5,532 nucleotides of DNA, taken from assembly GCA_030633185.1 (NCBI GenBank), contig DAOVTG010000173.1:1-5532 (forward strand), given 5' to 3'. The position numbers were made by a program, and so were the translations under genes. The stretch is from Deltaproteobacteria bacterium (GTDB taxonomy: Bacteria; Desulfobacterota; Anaeroferrophillalia; Anaeroferrophillales; Tharpellaceae). Shown piece by piece: positions 5,528-5,532 of the stretch (position 1 is its first letter; every line of letters starts with the position of its first letter). Below the pieces are notes generated by a model. It was given only the letters and a program-made list of their open reading frames with translations, did no database searches and was not told the origin of the DNA.

Positions 5528-5532
5528 GTTGG

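Noticed and set aside
1..5532. tRNA, rRNA, riboswitch or CRISPR array
   Set aside because: No cloverleaf, conserved rRNA segment, aptamer-like core or regularly spaced direct repeats were seen on either strand.

Overview
The window looks like accessory DNA from a Gram-negative bacterium of moderate GC content, most likely Desulfobacterota (the former Deltaproteobacteria). That placement rests on the style of the proteins (a COG3178-type kinase with the variant YRDFQSKN motif, a ketoacyl synthase pair, a YbcJ-like S4 protein) and on the GGCTGTCTGAG repeat ends. It is an inference; no rRNA or other marker gene is present.

Layout. Positions 2-121 (+) hold the last 39 codons of a Cys-rich, probably zinc-binding protein. 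Positions 166-360 hold a strong hairpin (probable terminator) and, abutting it, a palindromic MITE-like element bounded by CTAG, followed at once by a further copy of its terminal repeat. From 4211 down to 523 a minus-strand gene run reads in this order: a complete ketoacyl-ACP synthase (4211-2991), a second ketoacyl-synthase-fold protein that has lost the catalytic residues (2994-1930, start and stop overlapping as ATGA), an AmgK/APH-like small-molecule kinase (1901-846), and a small S4 RNA-binding protein (741-523, possibly from 840). Positions 4212 to about 4879 are AT-rich with no convincing gene and should carry the promoter of the minus-strand operon. From about 4880 to 5375 (+) lies the wreck of a DUF4338 (DruA-like) gene, frameshifted, internally deleted and cut off at its C-terminus. 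The last 200 bases may contain a transposase scrap on the minus strand.

How the genes may work together. An active ketoacyl synthase translationally coupled to a Cys-less partner is the arrangement of KS/chain-length-factor heterodimers, as in type II polyketide and aryl-polyene pathways. The pair could set the length of an acyl or polyene chain. The kinase 28 bp downstream may phosphorylate a sugar or alcohol intermediate of the same product. No acyl carrier protein, ketoreductase or dehydratase is visible, so those would have to come from elsewhere. Both flanks are littered with decayed mobile or defence-type DNA, which fits a genomic-island setting.
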